DNA of 64,000 bases from Streptomyces olivaceoviridis (GCF_014650115.1 NZ_BMUI01000019.1:1-64000); one strand, 5' to 3'. Positions 36,271-44,319 are shown, numbered from the stretch's first letter. The notes: a model not told the origin generated them from the sequence alone. Program-made: numbers and translations.

Positions 36271-36720
36271 CCATGCGGCCGGGGCCGGTTCGCGCACCAT
36301 GAAGACGTCCACGGGGTCCTCGGTGTCGAGGGTGAATCCATGCCGCTCGTACAGGCGCCGGGCCGGGCTGCCCCGCAGCACGTTCAGCCGGACCGGGACG
36401 CCGTCGCGGTCGCACCGCTCCAGCAGCCCGCGCAGTACGGCCGCGCCGATGCCGTTGCCCTGGAGGTGGGGGGCCAGGTAGAAGTGCTCCAGCCAGTGGG
36501 CGCCCTCGGCCGGCCGCAGCGCCACGCAGCCGGCGAACGCGCCGCCCACCTCGATCACCCAGGTGTGCGCCGGGACGAACCCGTCCCGCAGTCGCTGCCG
36601 CACCCGCCGCTCGTCGTACCGCCCGAGCCGCTCCAGATCCGCCCGCAGCACCACGGCCCGTAACTCGGCCACCGCCTCGACGTCCGTCCCCGACGCGGGC
36701 CGAACACTCCACTCCCCCAT
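36262..36720 (-). CDS. GNAT-family N-acetyltransferase
   Basis: The 152-residue protein shows the GNAT acetyl-CoA motif LAPHLQGNGIGAAVLRGLLE and the C-terminal LRGSPARRLYERHGF. These enzymes move an acetyl group from acetyl-CoA to an amine. The substrate is not readable. It lies downstream of the ribosomal-protein genes but is separated from them by a hairpin. Its start at 36720 has only a weak ribosome site. Confidence 0.88.
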   Translation of the reverse strand: MGEWSVRPASGTDVEAVAELRAVVLRADLERLGRYDERRVRQRLRDGFVPAHTWVIEVGGAFAGCVALRPAEGAHWLEHFYLAPHLQGNGIGAAVLRGLLERCDRDGVPVRLNVLRGSPARRLYERHGFTLDTEDPVDVFMVREPAPAAWGG

Positions 36721-36772
36721 GATCGTCAGCCTACCGCCGCCGAGGTCTCCGCTGACGGCGCCGGGAACGGGA

Positions 36773-36806
36773 ACGGCCCGGCACCGCGGGTGCGGTGCCG
36801 GGCCGT
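36773..36806 (-). terminator. hairpin after the zinc-free ribosomal protein genes
   Basis: A perfect 15-bp stem (36773-36787 with 36792-36806) and a 4-base loop lie 22 bases beyond the L36 stop. It ends the ribosomal-protein transcript. Confidence 0.8.
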
Positions 36807-36828
36807 GGCTGCTCGGTGTTTCGGGGCG

Positions 36829-36951
36829 TCAGCCCTGGCGGGCCTTGAAGCGGGGGTCCTTCTTGTTGATCACGAAGGTCACGCCCCGCCGGCGCACCAC
36901 CTGCGCGCCCGGCTTGGCCTTCAACGAGCGCAGGGACTTGCGTACCTTCAT
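36829..36951 (-). CDS. rpmJ: 50S ribosomal protein L36, zinc-free paralog
   Basis: The 40-residue protein begins MKVRKSLRSLKAKPGAQVVR and has the VINKKDPRFKARQG end of L36. The four zinc-binding Cys/His positions of the usual form are missing; there is no Cys. GGGAGGAG-type sequence precedes the ATG. It lies 37 bases after L31B. Zinc-free L36 replaces the normal copy in zinc shortage and is normally repressed by Zur. Confidence 0.92.
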   Translation of the reverse strand: MKVRKSLRSLKAKPGAQVVRRRGVTFVINKKDPRFKARQG

Positions 36952-36988
36952 CGCGGTCTCCTCCCGGGAGGTCGAACGGGTTGTGCCG

Positions 36989-37249
36989 TCAGTGGCGGTC
37001 GGCGGTGGTACGGCCGTAGCGCCGCTGGAAGCGTTCCACCCGGCCCGCGGTGTCCACGACGCGTGAGGTGCCGGTGTAGAACGGGTGGCTCGCCGACGAG
37101 ATCTCCACGTCGACGACCGGGTACGTGGTGCCGTCCTCCCACTCGACCGTCCGCTGGGACTCGATGGTGGAGCGGGTGAGCAGCTGGAAGCCTGCCGCGC
37201 GGTCACGGAAGACGACGGGGCGGGAGACGGGGTGGATGGCGTTCCTCAT
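36989..37249 (-). CDS. rpmE2: 50S ribosomal protein L31 type B, zinc-free
   Basis: The 86-residue protein begins MRNAIHPVSRPVVFRDRAAG and has the type B features SASHPFYTG and the Arg-rich C-terminal tail. It has no CxxC zinc motif. GAGGAGGAA precedes the ATG at 37249. It is the middle gene of the zinc-free L33-L31-L36 set. In Streptomyces coelicolor such paralogs are under Zur control. Confidence 0.93.
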   Translation of the reverse strand: MRNAIHPVSRPVVFRDRAAGFQLLTRSTIESQRTVEWEDGTTYPVVDVEISSASHPFYTGTSRVVDTAGRVERFQRRYGRTTADRH

Positions 37250-37317
37250 GGGGTGTTCCTCCTCGGGGGAGCCTCCGCCGACGGGCGGCGGAGGCGGGAA
37301 GCGGGGTGCGAGGGGGG

Positions 37318-37482
37318 TCAGCGTTCCTCGCGGAAGAGAACGTGCGCGCCGGCCACCGGGTCGTACTTGCGCAGGACCAGCCGGTCGGGGTCGTTCAGAC
37401 GGTTCTTGCGGGTCACGTAGGTGACGCCGGTGCCGGCCGTCGACTTCAGCTTGACGACGGGGCGTGTGGTGCTGCGTGCCAT
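37318..37482 (-). CDS. rpmG: 50S ribosomal protein L33, zinc-free paralog
   Basis: The 54-residue protein starts MARSTTRPVVKLKSTAGTGV and contains VTRKNRLNDPDRLVLRKYDP, typical of L33. The Cys pairs of the zinc-binding form are missing. GGAAGGAG precedes the ATG at 37482, which was chosen over an in-frame ATG 45 bases upstream. It is the first gene of the trio. No consensus Zur box could be confirmed upstream by eye. Confidence 0.93.
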   Translation of the reverse strand: MARSTTRPVVKLKSTAGTGVTYVTRKNRLNDPDRLVLRKYDPVAGAHVLFREER

Positions 37483-37603
37483 GAGGGACTCCTTCCGCCA
37501 ACCGCCCGAGCCTGTTGACTCGAACATGTCAGACGGTTCTCACAACACCACCACCCCGTGACGCATTCCCGCCCCTCACCGCCCCCCGCGGGCCCCGATC
37601 GGC

Positions 37604-39100
37604 TCAGAACCGCGCGGGCAGGGTGTCCAGGGCCTTGACCGTCTCGCCGGCGTAGTCGGCCGTGTCGGCGGGCTGTTCGGTCGCCCACCACACGTGTCCG
37701 TCGGGCCGCAGCAGTGCCGCGGTCACGCCGGCCCAGTGGTCCCCGCCGGTGGTGGAGAGCCGGCTGCGGTGGACCGCGACGCCGGCCGTCGCCGCCCGTT
37801 CGGCCACCTCCGCGGGGACCGGGGTGTCACCCATGGTCAGCAGCGCCGGACGGCCGTCGTGCAGCAGCGGGAGGATGCCCTGGCCCTCGGGGTCGTAGGC
37901 CCGGACGCCGGTGAGGGGATGGGCGTCCGCGTCGGCCGGCGGGTAGGCCGTGTCGAGCCCCGAGAGCTTGCCGGCGAGCATCCTGGAGAAGCCCGGTTCG
38001 TCGGCGACCGCGTCGCTCAGCAGGGACCGCAGCGCGGTGACGTCCGGGGTGAGCCCCGTGATCAGCACGCTCTGCGCCAGCGTGTGCTCCGCGAGTTCCT
38101 CGCCCACCGCGTGCCGTTCGGAGTGATAGGTGTCGAGCAGCTCCGAGCCCGCCCTGCCCTGTGTGACGGCGGCCAGTTTCCAGCCGAGGTTCATGGCGTC
38201 CTGGAGCCCGACGTTGAGACCGACCCCGCCCGCGGGGAAGTGGCTGTGCGCGGCGTCCCCGGCCAGCAGCACCCGGCCGGCGCGGTAGGACGCGGCCACC
38301 CGCGTGGCGTTGCCGAACCGGGTCAGCCAGGACGGGTCGCGCATGCCGAAGTCGGTGCCGGCGATGCGCCGTGCGGCGTCCCGGAGTTCGTCCAGGGTGA
38401 GCGGATCGCGGTGCTGGTTGAGCGGGTCGTACCCGGTGACGCGGTACCTGCCGTGCGGGAGCGGCACCACCAGGAGGCGACCGGCCTCGTTCAGGGCCTG
38501 GAACCCGGCCGGCGGTGGACTGTCCAGCACGACCTCGCCGAGGTACGCGTACGCGGAGGTCTCCGTCCCGGGGAAGTCGACACCCGCTTGGCGGCGCACG
38601 GTGCTGTGGGTGCCGTCGGCGCCGACGACGTACCGGGCGGTCACCTCGTAGGTGCCGGCGGGGCCCCGGACCCGGAGCGTGACGGCCGCGTCGTCCTGGG
38701 CCAGGGAGACCACCTCGTGTCCCCGCCGTACCTCCGCGCCCGACTCGACCGCGTACCGCTCCAGCAGTTCCTCGGTGGCCGACTGCGGGAAGGTCAGCAT
38801 GAACGGGAACGGGGTGGGCAACGACCGCAAGTCCAGACGGTTGTCCAGCATGCCGAAATGCCAGCTCGGCACGGCCCGGCCGCCGGCCAGCATCTCCTCG
38901 TGACGCCCGCGCATGGCCAGTACCTCGATCGTGCGGGCGTGCACACCCAGGGCCTTGGAGTGAGGACTGCGCTGCTCGCCCCGCTCCAGGACGAGGGGGC
39001 GCACTCCCGCGAGGGCCAGTTCATGAGCGGTCCACAGGCCGACGGGGCCGCCGCCGACGATGACCACCTGGTGACGCGTGGGTTCCCTGTCTTCGGACAT
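37604..39100 (-). CDS. FAD-dependent aromatic monooxygenase (PHBH/tetracycline-hydroxylase type)
   Basis: The 498-residue protein has the FAD motif VIVGGGPVGLWTAHELA at residues 13-29. The GD motif follows at RVLLAGDAAHSHFPAGGVGL with QDAMNLGWKL just after. The C-terminal thioredoxin-like extension fits class A monooxygenases of the phenol, rifampicin or tetracycline type. They hydroxylate aromatic rings with NAD(P)H and oxygen. Two palindromes upstream (39141-39202) suggest substrate-responsive repression. The actual substrate is unknown. Confidence 0.92.
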   Translation of the reverse strand: MSEDREPTRHQVVIVGGGPVGLWTAHELALAGVRPLVLERGEQRSPHSKALGVHARTIEVLAMRGRHEEMLAGGRAVPSWHFGMLDNRLDLRSLPTPFPFMLTFPQSATEELLERYAVESGAEVRRGHEVVSLAQDDAAVTLRVRGPAGTYEVTARYVVGADGTHSTVRRQAGVDFPGTETSAYAYLGEVVLDSPPPAGFQALNEAGRLLVVPLPHGRYRVTGYDPLNQHRDPLTLDELRDAARRIAGTDFGMRDPSWLTRFGNATRVAASYRAGRVLLAGDAAHSHFPAGGVGLNVGLQDAMNLGWKLAAVTQGRAGSELLDTYHSERHAVGEELAEHTLAQSVLITGLTPDVTALRSLLSDAVADEPGFSRMLAGKLSGLDTAYPPADADAHPLTGVRAYDPEGQGILPLLHDGRPALLTMGDTPVPAEVAERAATAGVAVHRSRLSTTGGDHWAGVTAALLRPDGHVWWATEQPADTADYAGETVKALDTLPARF

Positions 39101-39140
39101 GCCGTACCGACTCCCGACGAGTAGATGCGCCGTCAGGCCG

Positions 39141-39160
39141 TAATGACCAGGCGGTCATTA
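39141..39160. promoter_or_regulatory. palindromic operator 1, TetR-like
   Basis: TAATGACC and GGTCATTA flank AGGC in a perfect 20-bp palindrome, about 40 bases upstream of the monooxygenase start. The size and symmetry fit a TetR-type dimer site. Confidence 0.75.
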
Positions 39161-39182
39161 GGAGGATACGACTCTGCCGCCG

Positions 39183-39202
39183 TAATGACCACCTGGTCAT
39201 CA
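39183..39202. promoter_or_regulatory. palindromic operator 2, TetR-like
   Basis: TAATGACC and GGTCATCA flank ACCT. It copies operator 1 with one mismatch in the outer arm and a different centre. The two centres are 42 bases apart, four helical turns, so both lie on the same DNA face. Confidence 0.75.
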
Positions 39203-39273
39203 CGGCGGCGGAGTCGCCCCGCCGTCCGGCGGCAGGCCGCTTCTCCCGGCGACCGTGCCACCGGTGCCCGGCC

Positions 39274-40125
39274 TCACTCGGCCCAGCGCCCCACCGCGGT
39301 GAGCCACGCGATGCTCGGGTTCAGCCATGCGGGGAACCTCTGTGTCATCGCCTCGAAGTACTCCGCCCGGCCGCCGGCAGCGGCGATTACCTCCGTGGCC
39401 GCACGCAGGTAGGCGCGGGTCTCGTCGATGACGGACGCCGGATCGTCGCGCTCGGGATTCTTGTGCCCGGCCACGACGGTGGTCGGGTTGACGGCGGCCA
39501 CGGCGTCGATCGTGCCGAGCCAGCTGTCGATGCCGTGGGCACCGGCCTCGGAGAGGTACTGGTGCACCTGGTTGTAGATGACGTCGCCGCCGACGACCAG
39601 GTCCAAGGACGGCACATGCAGGAACGTCGTGTGATCGGTGTCGGTGTGCCCGGCGGCATGGGGGACGAGCGGCTGCCCGTCCACCTGGAGGCCGCCTTCC
39701 GGGACGGCCTCGGCGATGACCGGGGTCTCGCCGATCAGGCCGGGGAACGCCGCTCCCCAGAACGGGTTCGGCCGGCCGCCGGGGGTGGTCCGCTCCATCT
39801 CCGCGACCGTCTCGGCCGTGGCCCACACCTTCAGGTCCGGGAACCGCTCCCGCACGGGCGCCGTCGCGTACCAGTGGTCGCCGTGCGCGTGCGTGACGTA
39901 GACGCCGGTGATCGTACGGCCGAAACCGGCGGCCCACTTCGCGACGGCGACCCCCTGCTCCGTGGTCAGCCCCGGGTCCACCAGGACGGCTTCGCGGGGG
40001 CCGTAGACGAGCGTCGTGGACAGCGGGGACCACAGCAGCGGGCCGCCGTCCGGCCGGGGAGGCAGGGCGGCCGGCGCCAACGGCTGCATCGGACTGACGT
40101 GTACGGCATGGGCCAAGGACGTCAT
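39274..40125 (-). CDS. MBL-fold metallo-hydrolase
   Basis: The 283-residue protein has the metallo-beta-lactamase metal motif THAHGDH at residues 78-84, with further ligands in PHAAGHTDTDH and VVGGDVIYN, and a late His in VVAGHKNPE. MBL hydrolases cut lactones, thioesters or amides. It lies upstream of the monooxygenase on the same strand, 173 bases away. It may share a pathway, for example opening a lactone product, but co-transcription is uncertain because of the operators between them. Confidence 0.88.
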   Translation of the reverse strand: MTSLAHAVHVSPMQPLAPAALPPRPDGGPLLWSPLSTTLVYGPREAVLVDPGLTTEQGVAVAKWAAGFGRTITGVYVTHAHGDHWYATAPVRERFPDLKVWATAETVAEMERTTPGGRPNPFWGAAFPGLIGETPVIAEAVPEGGLQVDGQPLVPHAAGHTDTDHTTFLHVPSLDLVVGGDVIYNQVHQYLSEAGAHGIDSWLGTIDAVAAVNPTTVVAGHKNPERDDPASVIDETRAYLRAATEVIAAAGGRAEYFEAMTQRFPAWLNPSIAWLTAVGRWAE

Positions 40126-40338
40126 CGTTGTTCCTCTCGCCTGGGTCGCGGGTGGAGGGAACGGGCACTGCCGCGTTCCCCTCCTTGTGGGTCATCCACG
40201 ACCCGCCGCCCCTCATCCTGCTGCCGCCGGGCCCGGAAACGGCGGGCGGGGAGGCAGGGAGGAGTCGTTGGGGCAGCCCTTCTGCCTCAACGCGCGCGAC
40301 CGTCCCGCCCGTCGGACAACTCATGCGGCCGAGCGGTT

Positions 40339-40355
40339 AGTTGGAATATCCAACT
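40339..40355. promoter_or_regulatory. 7-bp inverted repeat between MBL and anti-sigma-like genes
   Basis: AGTTGGA and TCCAACT flank ATA in a perfect 17-bp palindrome in a relatively AT-rich stretch. It lies between the divergent MBL hydrolase and ATP-binding protein genes and could control either. Confidence 0.6.
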
Positions 40356-40406
40356 CATTGGATCGGTTGGTCTGAACAGCGGTTCTTGCGTGGGAGGACA
40401 CCGATC

Positions 40407-40862
40407 GTGAACAGAACACTCAGCCCTGACCGAGAAGGCGTGTCGGTGGGGGTGCGGCCCTCGGCGGACGCCTGCCGGGTGATCAGCCTCGCCGGTCCCG
40501 GCCGGGCGGAGCAGCGGGCTCGGGAAGCGGTGCGGAACACCTGCTCGGAGTTCCTCGGAGCGAGGTTGCCGGACGCGCTCCTCGTCGTCACCGAGCTGGT
40601 GGCGAACGCGGCCTCCCACACGGCCGGTGTCCGGGGCCTGATGCTCCACCACGACCGGAACGCCACCTCGCTGACGGTCTTCGACAAGGGCGGGACGACG
40701 AGCTGGCCGCGCGCGGCCGAGGCGGACCCGCTGGCCGAGTCCGGCCGGGGCCTGCACCTCGTCGCCGCCCTCGCCGACTCCTGGCACACCCGTCCAGCGC
40801 TCGAAGGCAAAGCCGTCACCGCCGTCTTCCGGACCGGCAGCAGGGAGCCGGAGGCGGACTGA
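40407..40862 (+). CDS. ATP-binding anti-sigma-factor-like protein (RsbW-type HATPase)
   Basis: The GTG at 40407 follows GGGAGG; 151 residues. The domain is a GHKL ATPase of the RsbW/SpoIIAB type: N box VVTELVANAASHT, and SGRGLHLVAALADSW as the G box. Such proteins bind sigma or anti-anti-sigma factors and are very numerous in Streptomyces. No sigma or anti-anti-sigma gene is next to it, so its partner is unknown. Confidence 0.85.
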   Translation: MNRTLSPDREGVSVGVRPSADACRVISLAGPGRAEQRAREAVRNTCSEFLGARLPDALLVVTELVANAASHTAGVRGLMLHHDRNATSLTVFDKGGTTSWPRAAEADPLAESGRGLHLVAALADSWHTRPALEGKAVTAVFRTGSREPEAD

Positions 40863-40901
40863 CCGCCGGTCCCGCCACGGCGACGGCCCCGGCACACCGG
40901 G

Positions 40902-41222
40902 TCAGCGGCTGGGGAACGGCCGCGTCGCCGGCAGCTCGTCGGTGGTCAGCACCTCGTGCGCGACCAGCGCGTAGCGCCGCAGCATCTGCTCGTAGGAGTC
41001 CGGTCCGCCGTCGGGGGCCGTGGCATCCGGGACCGGGGTCACCCGGTACCCGCGTTCCATGGCGCCGTGTGCCGTCGATTCCACGCACATCGTGCCGATG
41101 GTCACGTCGTTCGGACCGGCGAGCAGGCGGCGCGGGTTGCCCAGGGTGCGGATCCGCTCGAACTCGGCCTTGAAGCCGGGAAATCCGGCCCGGGTGGGGC
41201 CGAGCCGTTCGGAGCATGTCAC
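40902..41222 (-). pseudogene. N-terminally truncated isochorismatase-like protein
   Basis: The 106-residue frame holds the C-terminal half of a cysteine hydrolase: VTIGTMCVESTAHGAMERGY with the catalytic Cys, then RVTPVPDATA and HEVLTTDEL. The N-terminal half with the catalytic Asp and Lys is absent; the full family is about 180-200 residues. Upstream bases show no joined frame. It is probably a dead remnant, although the Cys and helix region are well preserved. Confidence 0.65.
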
Positions 41223-41283
41223 CGGTGACGCGTCCAGGCATCGGTCGTCCGACTGACGCGCGAGCAGGTGTGCGCGCGGCTGG

Positions 41284-41754
41284 TCACCTCTCGTCGTCGT
41301 GTGCGTACAGCTTCAGTACGGGAACGCCCACCGTGTGACGGGCCCGGCCGGCCCAGTCGAGGTGGAGGAGTTCCTCCACGAGATGCGGTGCGGTCAGGAC
41401 GATCACCTCATCGGCACCCGTCTGCTCGACCACCGATCGCAGCAGGGTCAGGGGGTGGCCGCCGACCAGTTGCCCGACGGACTCGCTGCCGGCCGCCCGC
41501 AGGCTCTGGACCGAGTGCTCCAGTGCCAGGGCGGCCTGCTGCCGGGCTTCCTCGCCCTCCGGCTCCCCGCCTTCGTGGACGGCCTGCTCCAGTTCACCGA
41601 GCGCGATGTCGTCCAGGGAGCGCAGCAGCCGGTTCTCGGAGCCCCGTGGCTGCATGAGGACGACGAAGAACGTCTCGTCGTCGTGGAGCGTGGTGACGAA
41701 CTTGACGTCCGCCGCCGACAGCTGCTGCTCGATCAGAAGAACGCTGGTGAACAT
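41284..41754 (-). CDS. universal-stress-like conserved actinomycete protein
   Basis: The 156-residue soluble protein begins MFTSVLLIEQQLSAADVKFV and ends ARHTVGVPVLKLYAHDDER. The alternation GADEVIVLTAPHLVEELLHL suggests a USP/adenine-nucleotide-hydrolase-like fold. The ATP-binding GxxG signature of classical USPs is not clear. I recall similar proteins from Streptomyces without known function. It lies alone on the minus strand. Confidence 0.65.
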   Translation of the reverse strand: MFTSVLLIEQQLSAADVKFVTTLHDDETFFVVLMQPRGSENRLLRSLDDIALGELEQAVHEGGEPEGEEARQQAALALEHSVQSLRAAGSESVGQLVGGHPLTLLRSVVEQTGADEVIVLTAPHLVEELLHLDWAGRARHTVGVPVLKLYAHDDER

Positions 41755-41864
41755 CGGGGTCCCAACCTCGGTGCGCCCCGGGCGGGGCGCGAACGGTGAG
41801 CAACGCTAGCGCCCCGCGGCCGAGGACCTGATCCCGGCCCGGTGAGCCGGCCCGGACGCCCCCT

Positions 41865-42176
41865 CTACACGGCCAGCTCGGTCAGCCGCTCGATCCGGAT
41901 GCCCCCCACCGTCAGCGTCTGTGCGAGCTCCGCGAACCGCCGCAGGTGGGCGCTGCCCGAGTGGGCGCGCAGGTGCTCCTCGCTCTGCCACACCTCGTGC
42001 ATCACCAGCAGCCCGGGGTCGTCCAGGCCCTGGTGCGGCACGTAGGTGAGGCAACCGTCCTCCCGCCGGGTGGCGGCCACCAGAGCGGGCAGCGCGTCCC
42101 GCAGTTCCTGCTCCTTGCCGGGACGCGCCTGCATGCGCGCGACGAGGACGATGGGTCCGTTCTCGGGGTGGGTCAT
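41865..42176 (-). CDS. antibiotic-biosynthesis-monooxygenase-type small protein
   Basis: The 103-residue protein shows the ABM ferredoxin-like fold: IVLVARMQARPGKEQELRDA, EDGCLTYVPHQGLDDPG and VMHEVWQSEEHLRAHSGSAH. These small cofactor-free proteins oxidise quinols or handle signals such as AI-2 (LsrG-like). The ATG at 42176 follows ACGGAGAA. Two tandem 25-bp repeats lie about 80 bases upstream. Confidence 0.88.
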   Translation of the reverse strand: MTHPENGPIVLVARMQARPGKEQELRDALPALVAATRREDGCLTYVPHQGLDDPGLLVMHEVWQSEEHLRAHSGSAHLRRFAELAQTLTVGGIRIERLTELAV

Positions 42177-42255
42177 GGCGTTCTCCGTAGGTCGTCGGGT
42201 GGCCCTGGGGGCCGGAAGCGGCCCTGCACGTCCGTGCGGGCCGCGCATGGCCGGC

Positions 42256-42305
42256 CGCGGTCCGGAACAACCGTCGTCACCGCGGTCCGGAACAACCATC
42301 GTCAC
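42256..42305. repeat. two tandem 25-bp repeats upstream of ABM gene
   Basis: Copies at 42256-42280 and 42281-42305 differ at one base (G to A). They lie in the leader of the small monooxygenase on its upstream side. Adjacent direct repeats in a promoter region may be regulator sites. Confidence 0.8.
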
Positions 42306-42407
42306 CGCGGGCCGGTCGGACACGTGATTCCGGTCGCCGATGCCCGTGAACGCAGGTAATGGGCGCCCGGGGCAGTGTTGCGCGGCCGGCCGGCGTGTGG
42401 GGGCGGC

Positions 42408-43433
42408 TCAGAAGCCGGTGAGGGTGATCTTGCCGATGGCGGTGCCGGACTCCATGACGCGGTGCGCCTCGCGGAGGTTCGCCGCGTCGATCCTGCCGAG
42501 GTCCTTCACGGCGGTGGTGGTGATGATGCCCGCGTCCACCAGGCGGGCGATCTGGGTCAGGATGTGCCGCTGCCGGTCCTGGTCGGGAGTCTGGAACAGG
42601 GAGCGGGTGAACATGAACTCCCAGTGGTAGGAGATGCTCTTGGCCTTCAGCACGCCGATGGGCAGGGAGTCGAAGTCGTCGATGGCGACGATCCTGCCGA
42701 AGGGCCGCAGGGCCTCCGCGTACGCGCCGAGGTTGCCGTCGGTGTTGGCGGTGCTGAACACGTGTGTCAGGCCGTCCGGGGCCACCTCGGCGATCTGGGG
42801 GGCCAGGGGCTCGCGGTGGTCCACGATGTGCCGCACACCCATGCGGGTGGCGAACTCGACGGTCTCCGGACGGGAGGCGGTGCCGATGACGGTCAGACTG
42901 GTCAGGGCGCGGGCCAACTGGGCCGTGATGGAACCGACGCCCCCGGCCGCGGCGGTGATCAGCAGGGCGCCGTCCTGGTTCAGTCCGCCGTTCTCCAGGC
43001 CGAGGTGTTCGAACAGCCCCTCCCAGGCGGTCAGCGAGGTCAGCGGCAGGGCCGCGGCGTGTGTGAAGGACAACGTGGCGGGCTTGAGGGCCACGATGCG
43101 CTCGTCGACCGTGTGGTACTCGGCGTTGGCACCGGCCCGGTCCAGAGCGCCGGCGTAGTACACCTCGTCGCCCGTCTTGAACGTCTCGACCTTCTCGCCG
43201 ACCGCGACCACGGTGCCCGCCGCGTCCCAGCCGAGCACCTTGGTCCCGCCGCCCGGGTCGTTGCTCTGCCGGATCTTGTAGTCGACGGGGTTGACCGCCA
43301 CGGCCTCGACCTTCACCAGCAGGTCGTGCGGGCCGGGCTCGGGGACGGGCAGTTCCACGTCGACCAGGCTCTCCGGGTCGCTGACGGGGAGGCTCTCGCG
43401 GTAGCCGACGGCCCGCATGGTGGTCTTGTTCAT
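42408..43433 (-). CDS. zinc-free alcohol dehydrogenase/quinone oxidoreductase (MDR), paralog 1
   Basis: The 341-residue protein is a medium-chain reductase of the ZADH1-like group: AVNPVDYKIRQSNDPGG, LGWDAAGTVVAVGE, and the nucleotide motif ITAAAGGVGSITAQL. It has no Cys zinc ligands, so it is an NADPH-dependent quinone or enone reductase rather than a true alcohol dehydrogenase. GGAGGATC-type sequence is absent, but TCCTCCC on the forward strand just beyond the start gives a GGGAGGA site. A close paralog is at 55566-56597. Confidence 0.9.
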   Translation of the reverse strand: MNKTTMRAVGYRESLPVSDPESLVDVELPVPEPGPHDLLVKVEAVAVNPVDYKIRQSNDPGGGTKVLGWDAAGTVVAVGEKVETFKTGDEVYYAGALDRAGANAEYHTVDERIVALKPATLSFTHAAALPLTSLTAWEGLFEHLGLENGGLNQDGALLITAAAGGVGSITAQLARALTSLTVIGTASRPETVEFATRMGVRHIVDHREPLAPQIAEVAPDGLTHVFSTANTDGNLGAYAEALRPFGRIVAIDDFDSLPIGVLKAKSISYHWEFMFTRSLFQTPDQDRQRHILTQIARLVDAGIITTTAVKDLGRIDAANLREAHRVMESGTAIGKITLTGF

Positions 43434-43515
43434 GGGAGGATCTTCGCTTTCCGTGTGCTGCTCGAACGGGTAGGTCGTCGTGTACGGGCGTGCCGCCGCG
43501 TCGTCGCCGGGCGGG

Positions 43516-44319
43516 TCACACCGTCAGGGTGTGGCCGTGCCGCGCGAGGTAGCGGTCGGCGGCCCGCAACGGTGTGAGGCCGTCCACGTTGATCAGGGCG
43601 TCGATCTCCTCGACACCGTCATTGCCCAGGTGCAGGCTGTCCAGCCGGGCGACCGCGTCGGGGCGCAGGTGGTCCAGCGCGTCGAGCCGGACGACCGGAC
43701 TGGCGTCGTCCACGGTGCCCAGCAGTCCCTTGGGCTCCTGAAGGGGGCGCAGGCCGTACAGGCGGTTGAGGTACTGCGGGCGCCACAGCGGGACGACGAA
43801 CCACTCCCGTGCGGCGATGCCGCGCTCCACCCGGGAGAGGAACCCCGACTCGGTGCCCGGGGTGAAGGTGTAGCCGAGCTCGTCCAGGCCGTACGCGTGC
43901 ACCATCCGGGCGGAGAAGCGGCTGATGCCGGCGCCCGGGTTGATGCCGTCGACGGCCTTCGTCATCCGCCCGGCCACCTCCCGCCGCGTCAGGTCGGCGA
44001 CCTCCCGCACCGCGTCCTCGGGGACGTAGGGCGGTACCGCCCACACGCAGTACGGCCGGTAGTGCGGCGTCAGGACCCGGACCCGGTCCCGGTAGCGGGA
44101 GAGATACGTGTCATGGCTGGAGGGCAGCCACGCGGAGAGCAGGACGTCGATGCCGCCCTCCTCCTGGAGCCGGAACAACTGCTCGTGCGGTGCCTCCACG
44201 CTGTCCACCCGGTGCCCGTGGGCCTCCAGGACGCGGCGCGTGACCGCGGCGGCGGCACGGTGGAACGACAGGGCGACGTTGCCCACGGTGATGGTCGGCT
44301 CCGAGCGGCAGGTGGACAT
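43516..44319 (-). CDS. glycine-betaine-type substrate-binding protein without signal peptide
   Basis: The ATG at 44319 has AAGGAG upstream; 267 residues. The OpuAC-like domain is clear: TITVGNVALSFHRAAAAVTR, GGIDVLLSAWLPSSHDTYL, VAGRMTKAVDGINPGAGI and FTPGTESGFLSRVER. The N-terminus is polar and lacks any signal or lipobox, and no permease or ATPase is adjacent. It could be a cytoplasmic sensor or a decayed transport part. It is divergent to a LysR gene. An earlier in-frame start does not give a signal peptide either. Confidence 0.8.
   Translation of the reverse strand: MSTCRSEPTITVGNVALSFHRAAAAVTRRVLEAHGHRVDSVEAPHEQLFRLQEEGGIDVLLSAWLPSSHDTYLSRYRDRVRVLTPHYRPYCVWAVPPYVPEDAVREVADLTRREVAGRMTKAVDGINPGAGISRFSARMVHAYGLDELGYTFTPGTESGFLSRVERGIAAREWFVVPLWRPQYLNRLYGLRPLQEPKGLLGTVDDASPVVRLDALDHLRPDAVARLDSLHLGNDGVEEIDALINVDGLTPLRAADRYLARHGHTLTV

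Noticed and set aside
37483..37603. Zur box upstream of the zinc-free ribosomal genes
   Set aside because: Only a weak GAAC-N10-GTTC was found; it does not match the TGAAAATGATTTTCA-type palindrome well enough to annotate.
37604..39100. Polyketide tailoring cluster around the monooxygenase
   Set aside because: No PKS, cyclase or methyltransferase genes lie within 12 kb; the neighbours are ribosomal proteins and an MBL hydrolase.
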